DNA of 64,000 bases from Actinomadura mexicana (lineage in GTDB: Bacteria; Actinomycetota; Actinomycetes; Streptosporangiales; Streptosporangiaceae). Each line of letters begins with the position of its first letter. The first letter of the stretch is position 1. The notes beneath the pieces were generated by a model that saw only the letters and a program-made list of their open reading frames with translations, had not been told where the DNA came from and searched no databases. Of the stretch, positions 42,013 to 49,872 are shown in pieces. The position numbers and the translations under genes are program-made. The DNA lies in NCBI RefSeq assembly GCF_900188105.1, contig NZ_FZNP01000006.1:248001-312000 (forward strand). Reading direction: 5' to 3'.

Positions 42013-42848
42013 GGGCGCGGCGCCTCGCGGCGGCGGTCCTCGCGGCGGCGGCCGTCCTCGGCGCGGGAACGGCGTGCGGGATCGCCGCCGCCGGCGAGGA
42101 CACCGTCGCCGGAAAGGACGCCCTCGTCATCGGCGTCAACGGCGACCAGCCGGGACTCGGCGAAAGCCGGGCCGACGGCTCGTTCACCGGATTCGACGTC
42201 GACATCGCGAAAGAGGTCGCCCGGCGGATGGGCGTGCGTCCCGGTGACGTGACATTCAGGCGCGTGACGTCGGCGACCCGGGAGAAAATGCTCCAGGACG
42301 GCGACGTCGACCTCGTGGTGGCCAGCTATTCCATCACGCCGGAACGCAAGGTGAAGGTGTCGTTCGCGGGTCCCTACTATGTGGCCCACCAGGACATCCT
42401 CGTCCGCAGGTCCGAAGCCCGCGCCATCCGGGACATCGACGACCTGAAAGGGCGGCGCCTCTGCCGCGTGCCCGGGTCGGTGTCGTTCCCGCGCGTCCAC
42501 GACGAGCAGGGCGTCGCCGTGCTGCCGGTCGAGGCGAGCGGGTACGCCGGCTGCCTCACCGAGCTCACCGGGGGGCGGCTCGACGCGGTCTCGACCGACG
42601 ACCTGATCCTCGCGGGCCTCGCGGCGAAGGCGTCCGGGGGCGGTCTCACGCTCGTCAACGCCCCGTTCACCGACGAGCCCTACGGCGTCGGAATCAGGAA
42701 GGGCGACGTCGACGGCTGCGATGCGGTCAACAAGGCCATCACGCGGATGTACCAGGACGGCACCGCGGCGCGGCTGCTGGACAAGTGGTTCCGCCCCGCC
42801 GGACTTCGGGTCACCACCACCGTCCCGCAATTCGAGGGCTGCGTTTGA
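42009..42848 (+). CDS. glnH: GlnH-like amino-acid binding (lipo)protein
   Basis: 279 residues from GTG 42009, overlapping the upstream TGA; GTG 42000 is in frame. The signal peptide runs to AGTAC near 27 (a weak lipobox, G at -3). The SBP_bac_3 fold is complete: LVIGVNGDQPGLG, GFDVDIAKEVARRMG, DLVVASYSITPERKVKVSFAGPYY split by a beta turn, then LKGRRLCRVPGSVS, AVSTDDLILAG and PYGVGIRKG. The ligand arginine expected near SITPER is present. In Mycobacterium GlnH binds Asp/Glu/Gln and signals through GlnX to PknG instead of transport; the same gene set here, and no ABC permease, support a sensor role. Confidence 0.88.
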   Translation: MRARRLAAAVLAAAAVLGAGTACGIAAAGEDTVAGKDALVIGVNGDQPGLGESRADGSFTGFDVDIAKEVARRMGVRPGDVTFRRVTSATREKMLQDGDVDLVVASYSITPERKVKVSFAGPYYVAHQDILVRRSEARAIRDIDDLKGRRLCRVPGSVSFPRVHDEQGVAVLPVEASGYAGCLTELTGGRLDAVSTDDLILAGLAAKASGGGLTLVNAPFTDEPYGVGIRKGDVDGCDAVNKAITRMYQDGTAARLLDKWFRPAGLRVTTTVPQFEGCV

Positions 42849-42935
42849 GAATTCGTCACCGAGCGCACGGAAGGCGTTACGGAATGGCACCGGAAGGACA
42901 GGTGAGACCGGCCGGTCACTGAGATCAGTCGGTTA

Positions 42936-42976
42936 CGTAAGTTCCGGTCGGCGCGCGTGATCGTAAGTTATGGTCG
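42936..42976 (+). promoter_or_regulatory. Direct repeat CGTAAGTTNNGGTCG x2 upstream of the coiled-coil gene
   Basis: CGTAAGTTCCGGTCG (42936-42950) and CGTAAGTTATGGTCG (42962-42976) match at 13 of 15 positions and start 26 bases apart. They lie 47-87 bases before the ATG at 43023 in the only AT-richer part of the gap, so they are good candidates for an activator or sigma-factor site. Confidence 0.5.
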
Positions 42977-43022
42977 CGATCAAAACCCGTTCCGGTAATC
43001 ACCGTCACGCCCGAGGAGTGCA

Positions 43023-44219
43023 ATGACGACGGTCATCCTGGTGGTGATGTGCGTCGTGGTGGGGGCGCTCGAACTGTACGCGGGCAAGCAGAGCCGGGAC
43101 CAGGCCCATGCCTTCACCCGCCGGATCGACGCGTTGAACGACCAGGTCACCAAGCAGAACAACGTGCTGGTCACCGTCGGCGAGCAGCTCACCGCGGAGC
43201 TGTCGCGGGTCAAGCAGGACGTGCTGCCCGCGCTCGACACCCGGCTCCGGCAGAACACCGGGCAGGTGGAGGAGCTCGCTGGCCTCGTCCACCAGGCGGA
43301 CGACTACCTGCGGACCCAGGCGGGCAGGCTGCACGAACTGGAGCAGCAGCGCATCACCCTCGCCGCGCTGCGCCGCAAGCTCGGCGAGGTCGAGACGTCG
43401 GTGCGGGCCGCCACCGGGGCGGGCGGCGAGGCCGTCGACGGCAAGGTCGACGCGGCGCTCGGCCGGCTCGCGGACCTGGAGCGCGGCGGCGAGGAGATCC
43501 TGGAGCTTCAGCGCGCCCTCACCCGCACCCTGGAGGACGTCGAGGACGTCGTCGCCGAGCTGCTGCAGTTCACCGAGGGCGAGCTCGACGACACCGTCAC
43601 GGCGGCGCTCACCGGACGGCCCCGCGCCCACGGCGACGCCGTCACCGCGACGGGGCGGCTGTGGACGCGCGACGAGCAGCTCGAGGACATCCTCAGCGAC
43701 ATGTACGAGCGGTGCGTGCGCGCCAGCCGGCTGGCCGTGCGGTTCCGCACGGCCGAGGGCCCGAACGGCACGCCCGGCTCACCGGAGCGCCGCCGCTACT
43801 TCCTCGGCGGGCACGCCAGCGAGGACCTGGCGGGCGTGTTCAGCGCCCTGCTCATCTCCGCCGGCGCCGGCGCCCGGCCCGGCAACGGCGTGTCCGGCGG
43901 CGAGGCCAAGCGGGGCCTCGCGCGGGTGGAACCGGGCGTCCCCGCGGGGGTGGAGCCCGCACGCGGGCCCGAGGACGAGGCGGCCCTCAAGTCGCTCCTG
44001 CGGACGCTGGCGGAGTGCTCGGGCGCCGTCGCGCAGATCGGCCCGCTCATGGCCGTCCGGACGCGCGACGAGCTGCTGTGCGCGGTGCTGACGGCCGCGC
44101 AGTCGCTGGAGCTGGAGAGCGACGAGGTGTTCTGGGACCCGGCCGACGCGAGCGTCCGGCTGCGGCGGCTGCCGTCCCATCAGCTGTGGGACCTCACCGG
44201 CTGGGCCACCGCCCCGTAG
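43023..44219 (+). CDS. Membrane-anchored coiled-coil protein
   Basis: 398 residues from ATG 43023, after GAGGAG. One N-terminal membrane helix (MTTVILVVMCVVVGALELYA) is followed by a long coiled coil, about 25-190: RRIDALNDQVTKQNNVLV, TAELSRVKQDVLPALDTRL, HELEQQRITLAALRRKLGE. The C-terminal 190 residues form a mixed globular region (SDMYERCVRASRLAVRFRTA; LESDEVFWDPADASVRLRRL). I recognise no named domain. It follows the glnH gene on the same strand after 174 bases with its own repeats, so it may be a separately controlled part of the cassette. Its last 40 bases overlap the convergent gene at 44180. Confidence 0.75.
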   Translation: MTTVILVVMCVVVGALELYAGKQSRDQAHAFTRRIDALNDQVTKQNNVLVTVGEQLTAELSRVKQDVLPALDTRLRQNTGQVEELAGLVHQADDYLRTQAGRLHELEQQRITLAALRRKLGEVETSVRAATGAGGEAVDGKVDAALGRLADLERGGEEILELQRALTRTLEDVEDVVAELLQFTEGELDDTVTAALTGRPRAHGDAVTATGRLWTRDEQLEDILSDMYERCVRASRLAVRFRTAEGPNGTPGSPERRRYFLGGHASEDLAGVFSALLISAGAGARPGNGVSGGEAKRGLARVEPGVPAGVEPARGPEDEAALKSLLRTLAECSGAVAQIGPLMAVRTRDELLCAVLTAAQSLELESDEVFWDPADASVRLRRLPSHQLWDLTGWATAP

Positions 44220-44809
44220 GCCCGCACGGAACGTTCCGCGGGGCCGCCGATGCGCACGTACAGGGGGCAGCGCAGCGCGCCGGTCCGCGGGTCGGCCTCG
44301 ACGCAGAGTCCGATCCCGGCGGCGCGGTCGAGGAACACCGCGTTCTCCACCGCCCGCGCCCCGCGCACCGCGTACGGAACGGAGTCGGCGTCGCCGGTGT
44401 CGACGAGCTCCTCGAACGTCAGCCTCCGCGCGAACCGCATCAGCACCGCGGCGTCCACGACGCGGCTGCCGATCGCCGCCGACGGGCCCGCGACGACGAT
44501 CCCGAAGCTCGGGTCCTCCCGGCCGCGCACGTAGATCTCGCGGTCCGGCTCCAGGCCCCGGCGGCGGTCGGGGACCTGGACGCCGAAGCCGGCGTCGCCG
44601 TTCAGGTAGGCGGGCGGGCCGAAACCCGCCGGCGGCGCCCCGTCCCGGACGCGCAGCGCGCCCGCGGGCATCTCCCAGCCGGGCAGGTACACGCCGAGGC
44701 CCCTCAGCAGCAGCCGCCAGATGGGACGCCCGGTCACATCGGGCGCGAACTCGCCGCGCGGCTTGCCGGGCTCCCGCGGATTCTCGGCGTCGCCGTCCAT
44801 GAAGACCAT
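44180..44809 (-). CDS. Hypothetical protein
   Basis: 209 residues from ATG 44809 (ATG 44800 is also possible). No signal peptide, membrane helix or known motif. Composition is balanced and looks coded: WRLLLRGLGVYLPGWEMPAG near 32-50, GFGVQVPDRRRGLEPDREIYV, and VVDAAVLMRFARRLTFEELVDTGD split over a helix near 115-140. The protein may be one alpha/beta domain. It is convergent with the coiled-coil gene, sharing 40 bases, and divergent from the PH-domain gene. A hairpin GGCCCCG/CGGGGCC (44838-44859) lies in the upstream gap. Confidence 0.6.
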   Translation of the reverse strand: MVFMDGDAENPREPGKPRGEFAPDVTGRPIWRLLLRGLGVYLPGWEMPAGALRVRDGAPPAGFGPPAYLNGDAGFGVQVPDRRRGLEPDREIYVRGREDPSFGIVVAGPSAAIGSRVVDAAVLMRFARRLTFEELVDTGDADSVPYAVRGARAVENAVFLDRAAGIGLCVEADPRTGALRCPLYVRIGGPAERSVRAYGAVAQPVRSHS

Positions 44810-44937
44810 GATCGGCGAACGGATCCGCGTCCGACAAGGCCCCGCGCGGAGCCGGGGCCCTTACCGTGCGGGCCGCTGCACCGCCGGTGCCGCGTCGGCT
44901 ACGGTTGACCCACCCGGATCATGACGAGGACGCCGCC

Positions 44938-45456
44938 GTGAATCTGCAGGACATGATGGTGCACCGCGACACCTCGTCGCGGACCGTCGACAAGTATCTG
45001 ATGTCCTACGAAGGCCGTGTCATCGCGGTGCGGCGGCATCCCGCCGTCCTGCTGCTGCCGGTGGCGGTCGTCGTGGCCGGGCTCATCGCGTGCGGCGCGG
45101 CGAGCGCGGTCAGCGGGCAGATCTGGATCTGGTTGCTGTGGCTGATCGCCGTCTGCTACCTGGCCTGGAAGGTGATCGCCTGGTCGGTGGACTTCTTCCT
45201 GGTCACCGAGCACCGGGTGATGGTCGTCAACGGCGTCCTCAACCGCAACGTCGCGATGATGCCGCTCGCCAAGGTCACCGACATCGCGCTGAACCGCTCG
45301 GTGCTCGGGCGGATCTTCGGCTACGGCGAGTTCGTGATGGAGTCCGCGGGCCAGAAGCAGGCGCTCCGCAACGTCGGTTTCATGCCGTACCCGGAGCAGC
45401 TGTACCTGGAGGTCTCGTCGGTCATCTTCGGCACGGTGGAGGAGTCCCCGGACTGA
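44938..45456 (+). CDS. Membrane protein with bacterial PH domain (DUF304/bPH2)
   Basis: 172 residues from GTG 44938, with GAGGA upstream. An N-terminal amphipathic part (residues 1-40, LMSYEGRVIAVRRHPAV) precedes two membrane helices, about 41-62 (LLLPVAVVVAGLIACG) and 68-88 (IWIWLLWLIAVCYLAW). The bPH2 domain spans about 95-165: FLVTEHRVMVVNGVLNRNVAMMP split by a turn, VTDIALNRSVLGRIFGYGEF and MESAGQKQALRNVGFMP. This family coats or organises the membrane; the function is not established. It converges on the FAD oxidase gene with 18 bases between. Confidence 0.85.
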   Translation: MNLQDMMVHRDTSSRTVDKYLMSYEGRVIAVRRHPAVLLLPVAVVVAGLIACGAASAVSGQIWIWLLWLIAVCYLAWKVIAWSVDFFLVTEHRVMVVNGVLNRNVAMMPLAKVTDIALNRSVLGRIFGYGEFVMESAGQKQALRNVGFMPYPEQLYLEVSSVIFGTVEESPD

Positions 45457-45474
45457 TCCCCCTCCCTCCCGGGG

Positions 45475-46920
45475 TCAGGAGTCGAAGCCGAGGCCCATGC
45501 GGTCGAGGGTGCGAAGCCAGAGGCCGCGGCGTCCCGCGTTGCGGTCGGCGCGGGCGATCTCGCGCCGGGTCAGCTCGATGACGCCGTAGCGCAGCGGCTC
45601 GGGCGGGAACGGGACGGGCCTGGAGCGCACCATCGCCAGCCGTGTCCGCTCGGTCTCCTCCCCGGGCGCGAGTCCGACGCGCAGGAGGTCGAGCATGACG
45701 TCCGCTCCGAAGCGGGTGGCGCCGACCCCGAGGCCGGTGTAACCCGCCGCGTACGCGAGCCTGCCGTCGTAGGCCGTCCCGTAGAAGGCGCAGAAGCGAC
45801 TGCACGTGTCGATGACGCCGCCCCAGGCGTTGGTGAAGCGCACGCCCTCCAGTTGCGGGAACGTCGCGAAGAAGTGCCGGGCCAGGGTCGCGTACGTGGA
45901 GGGACGCCGTTCCAGGCCGGGACGCATTCCGTTGCCGAAGTGGTAGACGGCGTCGTAGCCGCCCCACAGGATCCGGTCGTCGGCGGTGAGCCGGTAGTAG
46001 TGGAACTGGTTGGCGCTGTCGCCGAGCCCTTGCCGGTGCCGCCAGCCGATGGCCGCGCGCTGCGCGGGGGTGAGGGGCTCGGTGACGAGGGCGTAGTCGT
46101 ACACCGGGACGACGTAGTGGCGCAGGCGCCGCAGGATCGGTGGGAAGGCGCCGGTCCCCAGAGCGACGCTCCGGGCGGTGACCGCCCCGAGCGGGCGGGG
46201 TGCCCGGTCGCCTCGCCGCGGGGGCGCGGCGGCCGTCAGCCGGAGCCGGCGTGCGTCGGGGCGCAGCGCCGTGACGCGGGTGTTCTCGAAGACGCGGACG
46301 CCGAGGGCGCGGCACGCGTCCGCCAGGCCCCAGGCGAGCTTGGCCGGGTGCACCATGGCGACGGCGTCGCGGTCCCACAGGCCCGCGAGATAGGTGGGCG
46401 AGTCGACCTCGGCGCGGACCGCCTCCGGGCCGAGCATGATCGGTTCCCAGCCGTGCTCGTAGGCCTTCTCCGCCGCCTCCTGGAGCGCGGGCACCTGCCA
46501 TTCCTCGGTGGCGACGCTCATCTCCCCGGTCGGCTCCCATTCGGCGTCGATGCCATGGCGGGTCAGGGTCTCCGCGATGGCGCGCAAATTGTCCCAGCCG
46601 AGGCGTTCGAGCGTGTGGGCGTCGTCCGGCCAGCGTCCGAGGCCGTTCTCCAGGCCGTGGGTGAGGCTGGCGGCGCAGAACCCGCCGTTGCGCCCGGACG
46701 CGGCGGCGCCGATCCGGCCGGCCTCCAGCACGACCACGTCCAGGGACGGGTCGCGCTCCTTGGCGAGCAGCGCCGTCCACAGACCGCTGTACCCGCCGCC
46801 GACGACGGCGAGGTCGCACGTGAGCGCGCCGGGAAGCGCCGGGCCCGCGCCGGGGCGGGCCGGGTCCTGGAGCCAGAACGGCTCGGGGGCGGCGCCGGCG
46901 AGCGACTCGGCCGCGCTCAT
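45475..46920 (-). CDS. FAD-dependent amine oxidase (PuuB/DadA-like), end of polyamine operon
   Basis: 481 residues from ATG 46920, overlapping the PotC stop (ATGA). The FAD motif is CDLAVVGGGYSGLWTALLA near 35-53 (GxGxxG variant), with the second part LEAGRIGAAASGRNGGF typical of DAO-family amine oxidases. HYYRLTADDRILWGGYD and the C-terminal AAGYTGLGVGATRFGADVM complete the FAD site. Enzymes of this shape oxidise gamma-glutamylputrescine, putrescine or secondary amino acids. With the aldehyde dehydrogenase five genes upstream it would turn an imported polyamine into an amino acid such as GABA. The exact substrate is inference. Confidence 0.87.
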   Translation of the reverse strand: MSAAESLAGAAPEPFWLQDPARPGAGPALPGALTCDLAVVGGGYSGLWTALLAKERDPSLDVVVLEAGRIGAAASGRNGGFCAASLTHGLENGLGRWPDDAHTLERLGWDNLRAIAETLTRHGIDAEWEPTGEMSVATEEWQVPALQEAAEKAYEHGWEPIMLGPEAVRAEVDSPTYLAGLWDRDAVAMVHPAKLAWGLADACRALGVRVFENTRVTALRPDARRLRLTAAAPPRRGDRAPRPLGAVTARSVALGTGAFPPILRRLRHYVVPVYDYALVTEPLTPAQRAAIGWRHRQGLGDSANQFHYYRLTADDRILWGGYDAVYHFGNGMRPGLERRPSTYATLARHFFATFPQLEGVRFTNAWGGVIDTCSRFCAFYGTAYDGRLAYAAGYTGLGVGATRFGADVMLDLLRVGLAPGEETERTRLAMVRSRPVPFPPEPLRYGVIELTRREIARADRNAGRRGLWLRTLDRMGLGFDS

Positions 46921-47759
46921 GGCCGCGCGCGGGCGCTGCGCCGCGCCGACACCACCGCGATCAGCACGCCGACCGCGAAGATGAGCGTCCCCATCACGTT
47001 GACCTGCGGCGGCGTCCCCGTCCTGGTGGAGCCGTAGATCCACAGCGGGAACGTGACGGTGGCGCCGCCGGTGAAGTTGGTGATGACGAAGTCGTCGATG
47101 GACAGCACGAACGCCAGCAGCGCCCCCGCCTGCACCCCTGGCATGATCATCGGCAGGGTGACCAGGCGGAACCGCGTCCACGGGCCGGCGCCGAGGTCCT
47201 GCGCCGCCTCCTCCACCGCGGGGTCGAGCCCGACGACGCGGGCCCGGACCGTCACGGCCACGAACGCGATCGAGAACATCACGTGCGCGAGGAGGATCGT
47301 CAGGTAGCCGCGCGGCAGGTTGAACGTGACGAACATCGACAGCAGCGACGCGCCCATCACGATCTCCGGGCAGGAGATCGCCATGAACAGCACGAGGTTC
47401 GTCGAGCCCTTGCCGCGGAACCGGTACCGGCCGAGCGCGAGGCCCGCGAACGTCCCGATGACGGTGGTGATCAGCGTGCTGAGCAGCGCGATCGTCAGCG
47501 AGTTGACGACGGCCGCGGTGAGGTCGCTCTTGTCGAACAGGTGCGCGTACCACTTGAGCGTGAAGCCCTGCCACTGGAAGTTCTGCTTGCCGCGGGTGTC
47601 GTTGAACCCGAAGAGGATCATGATCGCGATCGGCAGGATCAGCCATGCGATCAGCACGAGGGTGTAGAAGTGCAGGCCGGAGATCCGGCGTCCGCGGGGC
47701 GCCCGCCTCCGCTGCGGGGTCTTGGTGAGCGTCACCGGAGCCTTGGTGTGCGCCGTCAT
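46917..47759 (-). CDS. potC: Polyamine-type ABC transporter permease (PotC-like)
   Basis: 280 residues with six predicted membrane helices. The first is FYTLVLIAWLILPIAIMILF near 30-50, and VNSLTIALLSTLITTVIGTFAG begins the permease core. The ATPase-contact EAA loop is EEAAQDLGAGPWTRFRLVTLP near 178-198. The helix after it (GVQAGALLAFVLSIDDFVIT) is typical of PotC. It forms the channel with the PotB-like protein encoded just upstream (ATGA overlap) and is driven by the PotA-like ATPase. Start ATG 47759. Confidence 0.9.
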   Translation of the reverse strand: MTAHTKAPVTLTKTPQRRRAPRGRRISGLHFYTLVLIAWLILPIAIMILFGFNDTRGKQNFQWQGFTLKWYAHLFDKSDLTAAVVNSLTIALLSTLITTVIGTFAGLALGRYRFRGKGSTNLVLFMAISCPEIVMGASLLSMFVTFNLPRGYLTILLAHVMFSIAFVAVTVRARVVGLDPAVEEAAQDLGAGPWTRFRLVTLPMIMPGVQAGALLAFVLSIDDFVITNFTGGATVTFPLWIYGSTRTGTPPQVNVMGTLIFAVGVLIAVVSARRSARARP

Positions 47760-48619
47760 CGTCCCGCCGCCTCCAGGACGTCCTGCGTGCCGAGCGTGCG
47801 GGCGTAGGCGAAGATGCCGACGAGCAGGATCGCCATCAGCGCGAACGACAGCGCGGACGCCGTCGGGTAGGCGCTGTTGTTGAAGTACTCGGTCTGGATG
47901 ATGTTGCCGATCATGGTGTTCTGCGGGCCGCCGAGCACCTCGGCGTTGACGTAGTCCGACGACACCGGCACGAACGTCATGATCACGCCGGCGAACACGC
48001 CGGGCAGCGACAGCGGCAGGATGACCCGCAGGAACGCCTGCGCGCGGCTCGCGTACAGGTCGTAGGCCGCCTCGACCACGCGCGGGTCGATGCGTTCGAG
48101 TGCCACGTAGATCGGCAGGACCATGAACGGCAGGAAGTTGTAGGCGAGCCCCGACACCACCGCGACGCCGGTGTCGAGGATGTGGAAACCCTCCGGCAGG
48201 ACACCGTGGTCGCGCAGGGGCCCGAGGATCGGCCCGTTGTCGGTGAGGACGAGCTTCCACGACACCGTCCGCAGGATGAACGAGACGAAGTACGGGAGCA
48301 GCAGCAGGAACAGGTACGTCGACTTGGCGCGCCCGCCACGGAACGCGATCCAGTACGCGGCCGGGTAGGCGAGCACGATGCACGCGATCGTCGCGACCAG
48401 CCCGTACCAGAGCGACCGGACGAACTTGTCGCCGTAGGTGTCGAGCCCGTCGGTGTAGTTCTGCCAGTGCAGCGTCTGCTGGAAGCCGTCGATGAGGTTC
48501 CCGGTCTGCAGCGACAGGGACACCATCAGCACCAGCGGGACGAGGAAGAACGCCGCCAGCCAGAGCCCGCCCGGCAGGATCATGAGGTACGGCGCGAGCC
48601 GCCCCCGCACCCCCGCCAT
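47756..48619 (-). CDS. potB: Polyamine-type ABC transporter permease (PotB-like)
   Basis: 287 residues. Helix one is ILPGGLWLAAFFLVPLVLMV near 14-33; VRSLWYGLVATIACIVLAYPAA starts the core. The EAA loop is VEAAYDLYASRAQAFLRVILP near 183-203. FAGVIMTFVPVSSDYVNAEVLGG, with the acidic pair in the seventh segment, is characteristic of PotB. The start is ATG 48619; a GTG directly before it overlaps the stop of the binding-protein gene, so the genes are coupled. No obvious separate promoter. Confidence 0.9.
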   Translation of the reverse strand: MAGVRGRLAPYLMILPGGLWLAAFFLVPLVLMVSLSLQTGNLIDGFQQTLHWQNYTDGLDTYGDKFVRSLWYGLVATIACIVLAYPAAYWIAFRGGRAKSTYLFLLLLPYFVSFILRTVSWKLVLTDNGPILGPLRDHGVLPEGFHILDTGVAVVSGLAYNFLPFMVLPIYVALERIDPRVVEAAYDLYASRAQAFLRVILPLSLPGVFAGVIMTFVPVSSDYVNAEVLGGPQNTMIGNIIQTEYFNNSAYPTASALSFALMAILLVGIFAYARTLGTQDVLEAAGR

Positions 48620-49872
48620 CACGACCCCTTGGAGATCGGCTCGAAGATCTTCTGGTACTCGGTCTCCTCGGCCTGCGTGAGCCGCCGGTAGTACCGCAGC
48701 CGGGCCAGGTCGGCCTGCGACGGGAAGACCAGCGGGCTGGTGCTGAGCCGGGTGAGGTCCTTCTTGTCCGCGCCGCCGGCCTGCTCGGCCTTCTGCGCCA
48801 GGAGCTTCTGGGTGGCCGGGATCGGCGGCATGTAGTTGATGAACTCGGTCAGCGGCGCGTTGTTCTCCGGCACGTAGAGCCAGTTCATGAGGGTCAGCGC
48901 GTCCACCGGGTTCTCGGCGGTCCTGGGGACGCACAGGTTGTCGGTCCAGATCGTGCCGCCCTCCCCGGGCACCACGAACTTCACGTCCGGGCTGGTCAGG
49001 CTGTACACGTCCCCCGACCACGCCATGGTGATCCACACGTCGCCCTTGCTGACGGCGTCGACGTAGTCCTGGGTGTAGTACTTGCGGACGATGCCCTTGT
49101 CGCGCTGCTCGCGCAGCTTGGCGGCGGCCTTCTCCCAGTCCGCCTTCGTCGACTTCTCCGGGTCGATGCCGAGCAGGAACATCCCGAAATTCCCGAGTTC
49201 CTGCGAGTCACCCATCATGCCGACCTTGCCCTTGTACTTCGGGTCGAACAGCTGGGCGATGCTGGTGATCTCCTCCTTCACGTACTTGGTGTTGTACGCG
49301 ATTCCGGTGACCCCCGACTCGTACGGGACCGTGAAGACGTTGCCCGGGTCGTAGGACGGGTTCCTGAACGACGGGCCCGCGTTCGCCTGGAAGTTCGGCA
49401 GCTTCGACTGGTCGAGCGGCGCCAGGTAGCCGAGCTGGCGGCACTGCTCCAGCTGGATCCCGTTCGTCATCACCATCAGGTCGAAGCCGATGGACTGGCC
49501 GGCGGCCAGCGGCGCCTGGATCTTGCCGAACCACGGGCCCATCTCCTGGATGACCTCCTTGTAGGTCACCTTGACGCCCGTCTCCTTCTCGAACGCCTTG
49601 ATGGTCTCCCGGTCGTCCTGCATGTAGCCCGGCCAGTTCGCCCAGTTGAGCCGACCGTTCCCGGCCTTGCCCGCCCAGTACTTCTCGACGTCGCTCCGGC
49701 TGACCTTCTCCTTGCCGCCCTGCCCCTTCACCCCGCACGCCGACAGGGCGATCCCGGCGCCCGCCGCGCCCATCAGCCTCAGAACGTCGCGGCGGGCCGG
49801 GCCGCCCGCGCTGGAACGCGGCAGGCGCGGCCTTGTGAGTCCGCGGAGGAACGCGGGGTCGAACTGGCTCAC
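48619..49872 (-). CDS. Polyamine-type binding lipoprotein (PotD/F-like), probable Tat export
   Basis: 417 residues from GTG 49872, overlapping the potA stop (GTGA). The signal ARRDVLRLMGAAGAGIALSAC has the twin arginine near 26-27 and the lipobox LSAC near 47, so it is probably a Tat-exported lipoprotein. The mature part has NWANWPGYMQDD, FEKETGVKVTYKEV, FDLMVMTNG, VPYESGVTGIAYN, the hinge VWITMAWSGDVYSL and VPRTAENPVDALTLMNWLY. These blocks match putrescine/spermidine binding proteins (PotD/PotF). It delivers substrate to PotB/PotC. Unlike the orphan protein at 22676, it is embedded in a complete transporter. Confidence 0.9.
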   Translation of the reverse strand: MSQFDPAFLRGLTRPRLPRSSAGGPARRDVLRLMGAAGAGIALSACGVKGQGGKEKVSRSDVEKYWAGKAGNGRLNWANWPGYMQDDRETIKAFEKETGVKVTYKEVIQEMGPWFGKIQAPLAAGQSIGFDLMVMTNGIQLEQCRQLGYLAPLDQSKLPNFQANAGPSFRNPSYDPGNVFTVPYESGVTGIAYNTKYVKEEITSIAQLFDPKYKGKVGMMGDSQELGNFGMFLLGIDPEKSTKADWEKAAAKLREQRDKGIVRKYYTQDYVDAVSKGDVWITMAWSGDVYSLTSPDVKFVVPGEGGTIWTDNLCVPRTAENPVDALTLMNWLYVPENNAPLTEFINYMPPIPATQKLLAQKAEQAGGADKKDLTRLSTSPLVFPSQADLARLRYYRRLTQAEETEYQKIFEPISKGS

